9,696 bases of DNA from QPIN01 sp964399475 (GTDB taxonomy: Bacteria; Pseudomonadota; Gammaproteobacteria; Methylococcales; Methylomonadaceae): positions 1 through 9,696 of the forward strand of contig CAYNRB010000123.1 in NCBI GenBank assembly GCA_964399475.1. Reading direction: 5' to 3'. The translations under genes were made by a program, and so were the position numbers. This document shows, piece after piece, positions 1 to 6,104 of this stretch. The notes beneath the pieces are model-generated. The model ran no database searches. It saw only the letters and a program-made list of their open reading frames with translations, and had not been told where the DNA came from. The stretch's first letter is position 1. Each line of letters starts with the position of its first letter.

Positions 1-73
1 AAACAATTTTACAATCAAAAAATAATTTAAAAATCTATTTTTACTGAGATATTGGATTTTGCTAAAAATTTAA

Positions 74-244
74 TTTCTATATCGGGATTTGGGTACTAGA
101 TTAAAAGAAATCAGGAAAGAACTGGCAATTGCTGAACGGTTATATCCAAACAGTGCGATCCACCACGGAATCTTTCAATTGTTACAAGAAACCAAAGAAC
201 AGCTTAAAAAGGTGCAAAGTAACCAGTTTATTTTGACAGATTGA
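74..244 (+). pseudogene. C-terminal fragment of an unrecognised protein
   Basis: A frame is open from a stop at 71-73 to TGA at 242-244. From residue TRLKEIRKELAIAERLYPNS onward it reads like real, helical, charged protein sequence. No ATG or GTG with a ribosome site precedes it; the only possible start is TTG at 89, without a Shine-Dalgarno sequence. I read it as the 3' tail of a gene whose 5' part is gone. It could be the end of a helical-repeat protein, but I do not recognise the family. The promoter of the next unit overlaps its last codons. Confidence 0.35.
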
Positions 245-261
245 TTGTTTTTTGATATTGT
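233..261 (+). promoter_or_regulatory. Predicted sigma-70 promoter for the 294-1105 unit
   Basis: A perfect -35 box, TTGACA (233-238), is followed after 17 bp by TATTGT (256-261), which matches four of six positions of the -10 consensus. Transcription would start near 268, giving a leader of about 25 nt that contains the GGAG ribosome site (282-285). The box lies across the stop codon of the preceding gene fragment. Confidence 0.5.
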
Positions 262-293
262 TTTTGTACTACTAAAATAATGGAGAATCTCAC

Positions 294-860
294 ATGAAGA
301 AAATATTAATATTATTGATGGCTTTTAACCTTTCTAACATGGCCAATTCAAAAACTTTAAAAGATTCGATACCTGAAAATGTAACGAAGCTTGAGCAATT
401 CACCGCCAAGAGTGGTGTTGTTATAATTCGTGGCTTTCATAAGATAGGCGTATTAAAAGGACTATATAGAACCTCGGTAACTATCGAAGTGAAAGAATTT
501 TCAAACGTTACAGACGGCACTAAGCAATATGGGATTACCATTGAAACGTTTAAAGAAAATGGTAATTATGACAAGGATCACACCTCATTCATAGATTATG
601 ATGAAATTGACTCATTGATAAAAGGCATTGAGTACATCGCAAAAATCAATGGTAGCGTTACTAAACTCGAATCCTTTCAAGCAGACTATAAAACCAAAGG
701 TGACTTAAAAATTTCTACCTTTAGCTCTAGTGACAAAATCATTGCTGCTGTAACTAGTGGGACGATTGGTGGTGTTGCAGGTTATTTAAAAATTGAAGAC
801 TTACCGAAACTGGTTGATTTACTGACAAAAGCGAAAGAAAAAATTATCAGTATCAAATAA
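294..860 (+). CDS. Exported conserved hypothetical protein
   Basis: A 188-aa protein with a short Sec-type signal peptide: MKK, a hydrophobic ILILLMAFNL stretch, and likely cleavage near ANS at residue 19. The mature part is mixed alpha/beta, without cysteines or membrane segments. Two similar phrases, VTKLEQFTAKSG near residue 30 and VTKLESFQADYKTKG near 122, suggest an internal duplication. The segments YIDYDEIDSLIKGIEYI and GDLKISTFSSSD resemble a family of conserved hypothetical bacterial proteins that I remember but cannot name. The ATG has GGAG eight bases upstream and a good promoter before that. The next gene starts 23 bp after the stop, so the two are probably co-transcribed. Likely location is the periplasm or cell surface; function is unknown. 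Confidence 0.7.
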   Translation: MKKILILLMAFNLSNMANSKTLKDSIPENVTKLEQFTAKSGVVIIRGFHKIGVLKGLYRTSVTIEVKEFSNVTDGTKQYGITIETFKENGNYDKDHTSFIDYDEIDSLIKGIEYIAKINGSVTKLESFQADYKTKGDLKISTFSSSDKIIAAVTSGTIGGVAGYLKIEDLPKLVDLLTKAKEKIISIK

Positions 861-883
861 ATTAAATATTGGAGTGGCATTAA

Positions 884-1105
884 GTGATAGGTAAATTTTT
901 TACAATAGTAGGTATGTGTATTATTTTACTTTGGTTCTGTAAAGATAACGACAGAGTTGATGCTCAAAAAAGGTGTGTTGATCGAGGTGTTAAATACTTT
1001 AAAGATATTGGTTCTTACCCAAAATTAAAAAGTGGCGCAAATAGAGGCAGAAAAGCTAAAGACGTCGCAAGGGAGAGATGCTACAGGACTAAAACAGCTT
1101 TTTAA
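884..1105 (+). CDS. Small membrane-anchored hypothetical protein
   Basis: A 73-aa protein starting at GTG, with GGAG (871-874) nine bases upstream, which supports this start. Residues 3-19 form one hydrophobic segment (FFTIVGMCIILLWFC), an uncleaved anchor or signal. The rest is soluble and strongly basic, with KSGANRGRKAKDVARERC near residues 49-66. Cysteines at 12, 19, 31 and 66 could form disulfides outside the cytoplasm. It follows the exported protein by 23 bp and probably shares its promoter. I recognise no family; the shared unit suggests a common envelope role. Confidence 0.5.
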   Translation: MIGKFFTIVGMCIILLWFCKDNDRVDAQKRCVDRGVKYFKDIGSYPKLKSGANRGRKAKDVARERCYRTKTAF

Positions 1106-1118
1106 ATAGCTTTACATG

Positions 1119-1274
1119 TCAAAGACAATCACAATCAGGAACACCACCGACTAAACCTTTATTACCATTTTTATTCTGTTTGTCGATAGTTTTCTGTACA
1201 AGTTCAACTGCCAATTCTTTGACGTGCTCAAAAGGTTGGTTCTCTAAACCTTCTCTAAATTCATCAAATTTCAT
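1119..1274 (-). CDS. Small peptide with GG and a CDCL C-terminus
   Basis: A 51-aa reading frame from ATG at 1274 to TGA at 1119. Residues 1-30 are acidic and helical (MKFDEFREGLENQPFEHVKE...). The end is flexible and glycine-rich: NGNKGLVGGVPDCDCL. A leader-like helix, a Gly-Gly pair and a short cysteine-bearing tail are the shape of a ribosomally made, modified peptide precursor. No modification enzyme, peptidase or exporter is nearby, so this is only a resemblance. An upstream in-frame ATG at 1319 would add 15 residues encoded by a repeat end, so I prefer 1274. The ribosome site is poor (GGGGG about 13 bases upstream). It may also be a truncated gene. It runs convergent to the 884-1105 gene. 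Confidence 0.35.
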   Translation of the reverse strand: MKFDEFREGLENQPFEHVKELAVELVQKTIDKQNKNGNKGLVGGVPDCDCL

Positions 1275-1309
1275 TAATTGAACTATACCCCCGTTTAAAG
1301 AAAGAAAGA

Positions 1310-1489
1310 AAGGGGTCAAATCAATTGTTTAGCAACTTTATTTGTTAATAATCCCATATAACTTCTTTGAAAACTTCTTGCCCTCCCTATATCTTCGCTG
1401 ACACCATTCCGGCAAATTCTCGATGGATGATATAGGTGAGGTAAGCGGCAATTCAAGAATCGAGTTAATCTTACGACAACGGACCCCTT
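1310..1489. repeat. 180-bp segment bounded by AAGGGGTC inverted repeats
   Basis: AAGGGGTC at 1310-1317 and GACCCCTT at 1482-1489 are perfect 8-bp inverted repeats. A third copy, GACCCCTT at 1560-1567, lies in the tRNA-like sequence next door. I recall GGGGTC-type ends beside some transposon-related repeats in proteobacteria, so this may be a small non-autonomous element or a recombination scar. No transposase of matching type is visible inside. Confidence 0.3.
1338..1487 (-). pseudogene. C-terminal protein fragment inside the GGGGTC segment
   Basis: The minus-strand frame ending with TAA at 1338-1340 gives 49 residues that look like genuine protein (PEWCQRRYREGKKFSKKLYG near its end). It has no start codon and begins right at the GACCCC boundary, where a stop lies just upstream. 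I read it as the tail of a truncated gene of unknown family. A different minus-strand frame over the same bases (1316-1498) has an ATG but less protein-like composition. Confidence 0.3.
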
Positions 1490-1555
1490 AAGCCACACTC
1501 ACCTCAAGATTTATTCTAAACCTATTTGCAATTCGTTTCAATTACAAATCAAGAT

Positions 1556-1623
1556 GGTAGACCCCTTATCTTTCTGATAAACTGGTACTGAAAACTAGCG
1601 TGCTGCCGTTACACTACGTCCAC
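1556..1623 (-). pseudogene. Degenerate tRNA-like sequence, anticodon position UCA
   Basis: On the minus strand, the 5' half is clearly tRNA-like. It has an acceptor strand GTGGACG (1623-1617), spacer TA and a D-arm GTG-TAACGGCAG-CAC, the form typical of tRNA-Gln-like genes. An anticodon stem CTAGT/ACCAG follows, with one A-C mismatch and loop TTTCAGT. The loop places TCA (1591-1589) at the anticodon. The 3' acceptor strand GGTCTAC pairs at six of seven positions. The T-arm is missing: only 18 nt remain instead of about 22, with no TTCGA loop, and they contain a TTATC/GATAA hairpin and an AAGGGGTC repeat. It is most likely a broken tRNA gene. Confidence 0.35.
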
Positions 1624-1660
1624 TTATTTATTCGAACCTATCTAACCGTTCTTTCCAATT

Positions 1661-1704
1661 AATACAACATTAATACAAAGTAATAATACAAAGGACACAC
1701 ACCC
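1661..1704. repeat. Left CTTTGTATT array with GGACACACACCC
   Basis: AATACAAAG occurs at 1672-1680 and 1685-1693, with a degenerate copy at 1661-1669, so the spacing is 11-13 bp. The innermost copy runs into GGACACACACCC (to 1704). Read on the minus strand this is GGGTGTGTGTCCTTTGTATT, matching 17 of 20 positions of the repeat on the other side of the transposase gene (2911-2930). The two arrays are thus inverted relative to each other, with the GTCC part facing the transposase. Confidence 0.55.
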
Positions 1705-1793
1705 ATAAAGTAATTATCCTACACCACATTCAGCATTTACCCACTTCATTTCTGTTTAGGTTTTTATAAAATAGTCATTTTTAAGGAAAAACC

Positions 1794-2711
1794 ATGACTT
1801 TACCAAGAAAACAACTCATATCCATTGAAGATACACCCTATTACCATATTGTCACCCGTTGTGTTCGTAGAGCGTTTTTGTGTGGCACGGACAAGTACTC
1901 AGGAAAGTGTTTTGAACACCGACGACAATTGATTGTGGATCGAATTAAGCAACTTGCTGAAGTGTTCAACATAGACATTTGTGCTTATGCAGTAATGAGC
2001 AATCATTATCACTTAGTTTTGAAAGTAAATTCAACCGAACATTGGGATGAGAAAATGGTGCTAATGCACTGGTCAGCGATTTCAGGAATTATACCACTTT
2101 GCCAAAGCTTTTTAACAGGTGAACATTTATCAAAAGCCGAGCTCAATATGGTTTATTTGAAAACTGATGATTATCGAAAAAGACTGATGTGTATTAGTGA
2201 CTTTATGCAACTTCTTAATCAATACATTGCCAGACAAGCCAATATTGAGGATAAGGTAACTGGCCATTTCTGGCAAGCACGCTTCATGAGTCTAGCATTG
2301 CTTGATGAGCGAGCTTTATTGACATGCATGGCTTATGTAGATTTAAACCCAATCCGTACTGCTATGGCGCAAACTCCAGAGGATTCTGACTATACTTCAA
2401 TTCAAGAGAGAATCAAGAATAAGAAGACCAACCTATTGAACTTAGGATTTGGAGATGATGACATTCCTTTTGGATTGGGTGATTACTTTTCTTTGGTTGA
2501 TTTAACTGGTCGAGCCATTATTGCCAATAAAAGCGGCCATATACCAGAAGAGTTACTGCCTATTTTAAACCGTCTAAATCTTAATTCAGATACATGGCTA
2601 GATGAATTAAATCAATTTAAAACCAAAGGCCATACTGCTGTTGGAACAGTACAACAACTTAAAGATTTTGTAAGTCTGTTAGTAAGAAATGGTGCACGGG
2701 TATTCAGTTAA
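1794..2711 (+). CDS. REP-associated tyrosine transposase (RAYT, Y1/HuH family)
   Basis: A 305-aa single-strand DNA transposase of the Y1_Tnp (IS200-like) fold. It is thought to nick and rejoin hairpin-bearing REP repeats through a tyrosine-DNA intermediate. The sequence shows the N-terminal TPYYHIVTRCVRRAFLCG block (residues 14-31), the metal-binding HuH motif MSNHYHLVL with His71 and His73, and Tyr144 in LNQYIARQAN as the likely nucleophile. It also has FWQARF (159-164) and the hallmark YVDLNPIRTAMA (181-192). The C-terminal 100 residues match the longer gammaproteobacterial branch, which I remember at about 300-330 aa, so the gene looks complete. AAGGA (1783-1787) sits six bases before the ATG. 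It lies between inverted CTTTGTATT arrays. No frameshift or missing motif is seen, so it may be active. Confidence 0.88.
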   Translation: MTLPRKQLISIEDTPYYHIVTRCVRRAFLCGTDKYSGKCFEHRRQLIVDRIKQLAEVFNIDICAYAVMSNHYHLVLKVNSTEHWDEKMVLMHWSAISGIIPLCQSFLTGEHLSKAELNMVYLKTDDYRKRLMCISDFMQLLNQYIARQANIEDKVTGHFWQARFMSLALLDERALLTCMAYVDLNPIRTAMAQTPEDSDYTSIQERIKNKKTNLLNLGFGDDDIPFGLGDYFSLVDLTGRAIIANKSGHIPEELLPILNRLNLNSDTWLDELNQFKTKGHTAVGTVQQLKDFVSLLVRNGARVFS

Positions 2712-2869
2712 ATCCAGCTTTAGAATAATCAAATTCCACAAGGTTTTCTAACACACAATTTTAGCGTGATGGATTACTACGTTTAAAATAAGCCAAACTC
2801 TCAATATCCCCATCAAATCAGCCTAAAATAGATATTGCTACCTGAATTTTTAATATATCAAACTAAAAC

Positions 2870-2899
2870 CAAGCTAAAAATGGATTTTTGTGCAGCTTG
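2870..2899. other. Imperfect hairpin downstream of the RAYT gene
   Basis: CAAGCT (2870-2875) and AGCTTG (2894-2899) are inverted, and inside them AAAAAT-GG-ATTTTT forms a second AT-only palindrome. It lies just before the right repeat array, where Y1 transposases often have subterminal hairpins. It could equally be a weak transcript-end structure. Nothing else is visible in 2712-2904. Confidence 0.25.
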
Positions 2900-2904
2900 T
2901 TGTT

Positions 2905-2999
2905 TTTTATAGGTGGCTGTCCTTTGTATTTATTTTATAGGTGGCTGTCCTTTGTATTCTTTGTATTTATTGCTTTGTATTTATTCCTTTGTATTTATT
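2905..2999 (+). repeat. Right array: 26-bp direct repeat plus 14-bp tandem units
   Basis: A 26-bp sequence with core AGGTGGCTGTCCTTTGTATT occurs twice without mismatch, at 2905-2930 and 2933-2958 (period 28). The unit CTTTGTATTTATT occurs at 2922, 2959, 2973 and 2987, the last three spaced exactly 14 bp. The periods 28 and 14 are commensurate, which points to growth by slippage or repeated unit insertion. The array carries GTGG, a tetranucleotide known at the foot of many REP sequences. Confidence 0.75.
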
Positions 3000-3000
3000 C

Positions 3001-3328
3001 AGTATTTCCTATATCGACTTTGTTTTTGCCAACGATTTTGAAGAAGTAACCAGTTTAAAGCTGTTTGATTATCTTGAAAAAATTCAAACTAACGACTTGC
3101 TGGTACCAACTCCTAGCTATGATTTTGATGAAAATAACCTCAATTTTTATGGACACAGTTATTGGTTGGAGCAATGATTATAACAGTCCGCAACTCTTGA
3201 GGAATGTTAAATCATGGCTACAAGAAATATTACTGATAGAAAACTCCAATGGTGATTATGACAAAGACCAAACCATCAATAGCGATGATGCAGATCCATT
3301 TATCTATTTTAAAGAGGTGAAAAAATAA
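3001..3328 (+). pseudogene. Frameshifted, 5'-truncated gene with acidic Ca-binding-like tail
   Basis: Two overlapping frames together look like one protein. The first runs through FVFANDFEEVTSLKLFDYL to a TGA at 3175-3177. The second continues from about 3170 with NDYNSPQLLRNVKSWLQEIL and ends at TAA 3326-3328. The tail NGDYDKDQTINSDDADPF resembles thrombospondin type-3 or EF-hand-like Asp-rich repeats of secreted proteins. A single indel near 3165-3180 would reunite the frames. The front is replaced by the CTTTGTATT array; a formal GTG start at 2941 would only translate those repeats into a hydrophobic stretch. Probably a dead remnant of a surface protein gene. Confidence 0.45.
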
Positions 3329-3340
3329 TTCAATAAAACG

Positions 3341-3374
3341 GTAGGTTAGGTTGGAGCGCTGCGCTCCAACCTAC
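3341..3374. repeat. REP-like hairpin with GTAG foot
   Basis: GTAG (3341-3344) precedes a perfect 12-bp stem: TAGGTTGGAGCG at 3347-3358, a 3-nt loop CTG, and CGCTCCAACCTA at 3362-3373. GTAG or GTGG beside a GC-rich palindrome is the classical REP layout. The stem also resembles a widespread intergenic repeat (GTAGGTTGGGTTGGAGCG...) that I recall from many proteobacterial genomes. No T-run follows, so a terminator is less likely. It stands out as GC-rich in AT-rich surroundings. Confidence 0.6.
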
Positions 3375-3486
3375 AATTTATATAAAAATATCATTACTTC
3401 CTCACAACTTTCTCAGAATTCATAAGACCTTATTTGCTATATTAAGATGAAATTAATTCTCCATACATTAAACTAGAGGTAAACCT

Positions 3487-4479
3487 ATGAAAAATCTATT
3501 TAAAGCCATCCCATTCTTCTATTGTATCGCCATATCATCAACAGCATTTGCAGTCGATGGCGTTCTGGAAATCAACCACACCTGTGCAACACAACTGGGG
3601 TGCTTTAGCGGTGACAGCCTTGGTTATCCTGTTCAAATTAACGGGGTCGCAGGTAAAAGCTATCGCTTAACTAGCGATTTGGTTATACCTGATGAAAACA
3701 CCCATGGTATTTTTATATCTGCCAATGACATTTCTATAGACTTAAATGGATTCTCCATCTTGGGTGTTAGTTGTGTAGGGGTTATTGTAGATTGTACTCC
3801 TAATTCAGGCAGTGGTGATGGCATAACAATGGGGTTGACAGCTATTCTTGGTACTTCTATAAAAAATGGAAGCATCATTGGAATGGGCAGAAGGGGGGGT
3901 TCAATTATAGGTTCTAATGCCAGAATAGAAAACATGATCATCAGGTGGAACCCATCAGTTGGGTTATTAATACGAGCCAACACCATGGTAAAAAACTGTA
4001 CCATATCTAATAATGGTGGTGATGGAATAGATTCTGGTTCTGGCGCTAATTCTATCATTATTGGTAATAGAGTGTTTTCAAATAACTCCAATGGAATTAA
4101 TGTGGGCATAGCCTCCTTAATTAAAAACAATACAGTCCATAACAATGCCAGTGTCGGAATTTCAGGTAACTCTGGCAGCACTATAATTAAAAATACCTCA
4201 TATGCCAATGGAAGTGATGGTATAAGCTCAAGCAGAGGTTCCAGTATCATTGGGAATACTTCCTATCAAAATGGAGATGATGGGATTTTCGTAGGTACAT
4301 TTGATGGTGGCTTTGTCAAAGATAATATTGTCCACAGTAACACTGGCTACGGTATACGCTTTTTTTCTGGTAATAACCCTTACAGTCAAAATACTATAAT
4401 CAATAATACAGCTGGAACCGTGAATCAAGGATTTGATATGGGTGATAATTTCTGTGAAACCAATAAAGTGTGCCCATAA
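3487..4479 (+). CDS. Secreted right-handed parallel beta-helix protein
   Basis: A 330-aa exported protein. The signal peptide is residues 1-22, with cleavage after STAFA. An N-terminal cap (VDGVLEINHTCATQLGCFSGD) with Cys33 and Cys39 is followed by SYRLTSDLVIPDENTHGI. PbH1-type coils of about 21-24 residues then run from about 145 to 295 (for example NNTVHNNASVGISGNSGSTI and GNTSYQNGDDGIFVG). This fold is shared with NosD-like and polysaccharide-acting proteins; here no catalytic residues can be assigned, so it may be structural or adhesive. A C-terminal FCETNKVCP probably closes with a disulfide (Cys323, Cys329). AGAGGT (3475-3480) is the ribosome site. The next gene follows after 9 bp, so the two form an operon. 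Confidence 0.8.
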   Translation: MKNLFKAIPFFYCIAISSTAFAVDGVLEINHTCATQLGCFSGDSLGYPVQINGVAGKSYRLTSDLVIPDENTHGIFISANDISIDLNGFSILGVSCVGVIVDCTPNSGSGDGITMGLTAILGTSIKNGSIIGMGRRGGSIIGSNARIENMIIRWNPSVGLLIRANTMVKNCTISNNGGDGIDSGSGANSIIIGNRVFSNNSNGINVGIASLIKNNTVHNNASVGISGNSGSTIIKNTSYANGSDGISSSRGSSIIGNTSYQNGDDGIFVGTFDGGFVKDNIVHSNTGYGIRFFSGNNPYSQNTIINNTAGTVNQGFDMGDNFCETNKVCP

Positions 4480-4488
4480 GGATTTATC

Positions 4489-5301
4489 ATGCTTATTAAA
4501 AAATCATTTTATAACTACCAAATAATATTCCTATTACCTTTAATTATTTTGGTTAATTGTGGTTACGCTCAAACGGCTCTTGATGAAATACATTTTGTAG
4601 GTGATATTGATAACTCCCTACCGGCTACTGTTGGAGTAATCAACAGCAACGATGATGCCATCAACCTATTTATATTGAGTAGCCAACATGCGACTAGTTC
4701 AAACGATTTAGGCGTTTTGGACACTACTGGTATCGATGGTTACCACAAAACAGGAGATGGTTGTGGTGATACCATTTATTCATTAGATACCACCACACTG
4801 ATTGCTGGTACGGCTATGCGTTCATCAGATGTATTTACCGCAACGGGTACAAAAATATTGGACGCAAGTAGTGTTGGTATCCCTGATGGCATAAATATCG
4901 ATGCCATTAGTCGTGATCCAGGTACTTGTGATTTAGTGATTTCTATTGATAGTGCATCTATGCTCAATGGTACGGCTTTTAAGCCCGATGATTTAATTCG
5001 TTACAATAACGGCACTGGTTTTAGCCTTTATCATGCCCTAGGTTTTAACGCCAATATTGATGCATTGCATGTATTGTCATCTAATCGTGTACTGGTGAGC
5101 TTTGATGTGAGCATAGATTTACCTGATATTGCCACCCTAGATGAAGAGGCCTATGAAATCAGTTTATCAGGAACTGGTTTTCAACTTCTGGCACTTGATC
5201 TGGTTGCACAAAATAGCTCATGGGATGCGGCAGATCTGAATGCACTGTGGGCAAAACCCGCGCCAATTGTTGAATTGATTTTTACAGACGGTTTTGAATA
5301 A
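4489..5301 (+). CDS. Secreted repeat protein with C-terminal LIFTDGFE tail
   Basis: A 270-aa exported protein. The hydrophobic signal (residues 11-27) is probably cleaved after CGYA. Cys24 gives a poor lipobox (LVNC), so a lipoprotein is less likely. Residues 94-254 hold three diverged repeats of about 50 aa, each starting near a strand with an acidic turn (TIYSLD, LVISID, VLVSFD) and the first two ending near NIDAI/L. This suggests a beta-rich, possibly propeller-like domain. The protein ends VELIFTDGFE. I recall this short [IL]F-x-[DN]GFE end from many secreted proteins of Marinicella-like and Xanthomonadales-related bacteria, where it may be a sorting signal; that role is inference. AAGGA overlaps the stop of the beta-helix gene (spacer 9 bp), so translation is probably coupled. 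Function is unknown. Confidence 0.7.
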   Translation: MLIKKSFYNYQIIFLLPLIILVNCGYAQTALDEIHFVGDIDNSLPATVGVINSNDDAINLFILSSQHATSSNDLGVLDTTGIDGYHKTGDGCGDTIYSLDTTTLIAGTAMRSSDVFTATGTKILDASSVGIPDGINIDAISRDPGTCDLVISIDSASMLNGTAFKPDDLIRYNNGTGFSLYHALGFNANIDALHVLSSNRVLVSFDVSIDLPDIATLDEEAYEISLSGTGFQLLALDLVAQNSSWDAADLNALWAKPAPIVELIFTDGFE

Positions 5302-5340
5302 ATCTTAAAAATAGATTTGGGAATTGTGTAAATAAATTTC

Positions 5341-5369
5341 CCACCAATGAGTATTGGGTGGTTATTTTT
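5341..5369 (+). terminator. Rho-independent terminator of the secreted-protein operon
   Basis: CCACCAAT (5341-5348), loop GAGT, then ATTGGGTGG (5353-5361) forms an 8-bp stem with one bulged G, followed by TTATTTTT (5362-5369). It lies 40 bp after the stop at 5301 and ends the 3487-5301 operon. Confidence 0.7.
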
Positions 5370-5375
5370 GTGTGC

Positions 5376-5403
5376 TTGTTGTATTATTTATTTCTAATAT
5401 AAA
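5376..5403 (+). promoter_or_regulatory. Weak candidate promoter for the regulator gene
   Basis: TTGTTG (5376-5381) and TATAAA (5398-5403) are 16 bp apart. The -35 match is poor and the surroundings are AT-rich, so this is only a suggestion. It would place a start about 15 bases before ATG 5425. Confidence 0.22.
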
Positions 5404-5424
5404 TACTGGCAGCATTAAAAAAGC

Positions 5425-5922
5425 ATGATTTACCAGTTTGAAAACTTTTCTTATGATTATGATAAAGGGATTATCAGTAAGGCTAGAGATAATTTCAAGC
5501 TGACAAAAACACAAAAAAAACTGTTAAATTTTTTTCTTAATAATCCCAATAAAATTCATTCGAAAAATGAAATAATGGAGCGAGTTTGGGGCAGCATTGT
5601 CACCCAAAACTCTGTTGACCAAATTATTGTTATCCTACGCAGCTATATAGAAACTGATCCGAAAAACCCTGAAATGATCGTTACTCATTTCGGCCAAGGC
5701 TTGTGTTTTGAAGCACAAGTTCCTAAACCTCAAGAAACAAACAGAACAAAAAATAATAACCACAAACAAGTTGGATTATTGAAAATAGGTATTGTCATTA
5801 CCTTACTTTTTCTCATGGCTTTATGGGTAAAATATTCTTTTATGCCTCAACCTGAAGTTTTACAGCCAGCCTTTAGTAAGAATAATAGTAACTATTTAGC
5901 GTGTTTTAAAAAATTTTCTTGA
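5425..5922 (+). CDS. OmpR-type winged-helix transmembrane regulator, truncated by IS66
   Basis: A 165-aa remnant. Residues 5-98 are a winged-helix DNA-binding domain of the OmpR/PhoB (Trans_reg_C) type: LTKTQKKLLNFFLNNP, NEIMERVWG, SVDQIIVILRSYIE and the wing THFGQGLCFEAQV. A linker and one transmembrane helix (about 117-138) follow. This is the ToxR/CadC layout, in which a membrane protein binds promoters on the cytoplasmic side and senses on the periplasmic side. The periplasmic sensor is lost: host coding ends at Asn154 and the IS66 left end begins at 5888 inside codon 155, so the last eleven residues come from the element. No strong ribosome site precedes ATG 5425. The stub could still bind DNA but cannot sense. 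It sits directly after the secreted-protein operon, which it may once have controlled (inference). Confidence 0.8.
   Translation: MIYQFENFSYDYDKGIISKARDNFKLTKTQKKLLNFFLNNPNKIHSKNEIMERVWGSIVTQNSVDQIIVILRSYIETDPKNPEMIVTHFGQGLCFEAQVPKPQETNRTKNNNHKQVGLLKIGIVITLLFLMALWVKYSFMPQPEVLQPAFSKNNSNYLACFKKFS
5888..5905 (+). repeat. IS66 left terminal inverted repeat
   Basis: GTAACTATTTAGCGTGTT is identical over its first 15 bases to the inverted copy at 7611-7625, and 17 of 18 bases match. The GTAA start is the known tip of IS66-family elements. Confidence 0.85.
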
Positions 5923-6104
5923 CAACATTTTAGTCGATAAAATCTTCAAACCAACATAGTCTAATGCTCTGTCGCGATAGGTACTTATTCCAATGCTCAA
6001 CGCTTGTGTTCCTTGCTTTAAAAACATATGTCACAAGCTAAGTTGAAAAAATATTATCGGCTTATACAAGCTCAGATTAAGTAAAAATCGTACTTTAAAA
6101 GTCA

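Larger units (their letters stand above)
1661..2999 (+). mobile_element. RAYT transposase unit with inverted repeat arrays
   Basis: The unit comprises the HuH/Y1 transposase gene and the two inverted CTTTGTATT arrays that enclose it. True element ends are not proven: the arrays may be the termini, or a repetitive target that grew by repeated events. RAYT genes are normally single-copy and act on REP-type repeats rather than moving as classical insertion sequences. The unit probably interrupts or replaces the front of the gene whose remains start at 3001. Confidence 0.45.

Noticed and set aside
1316..1498. Minus-strand 60-aa ATG frame
   Set aside because: No ribosome site and atypical composition. 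Another frame over the same bases looks more like real protein.
2905..2999. CRISPR array
   Set aside because: The units are 13-28 bp with nearly no spacers and no cas genes nearby. They are tandem repeats. The Cas4-like gene at 8440 belongs to the DUF2779 type, not to a CRISPR locus.
2941..3177. GTG-started 78-aa frame with a signal-like N-terminus
   Set aside because: Its hydrophobic start is only the translated CTTTGTATT repeat. Real protein-like sequence begins after 3001 and is frameshifted.
3660..4250. Long minus-strand open frame (196 aa) opposite the beta-helix gene
   Set aside because: Low-complexity, Leu/Pro/Ile-rich shadow of the repetitive Asn/Gly-rich coding strand, with no ribosome site. 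The plus-strand protein has a signal peptide and a known fold.
5919..5943. TTGACA with TAAAAT as an IS66 promoter
   Set aside because: The spacer is only 13 bp, too short for a sigma-70 promoter. The extended -10 at 6105 is better placed.
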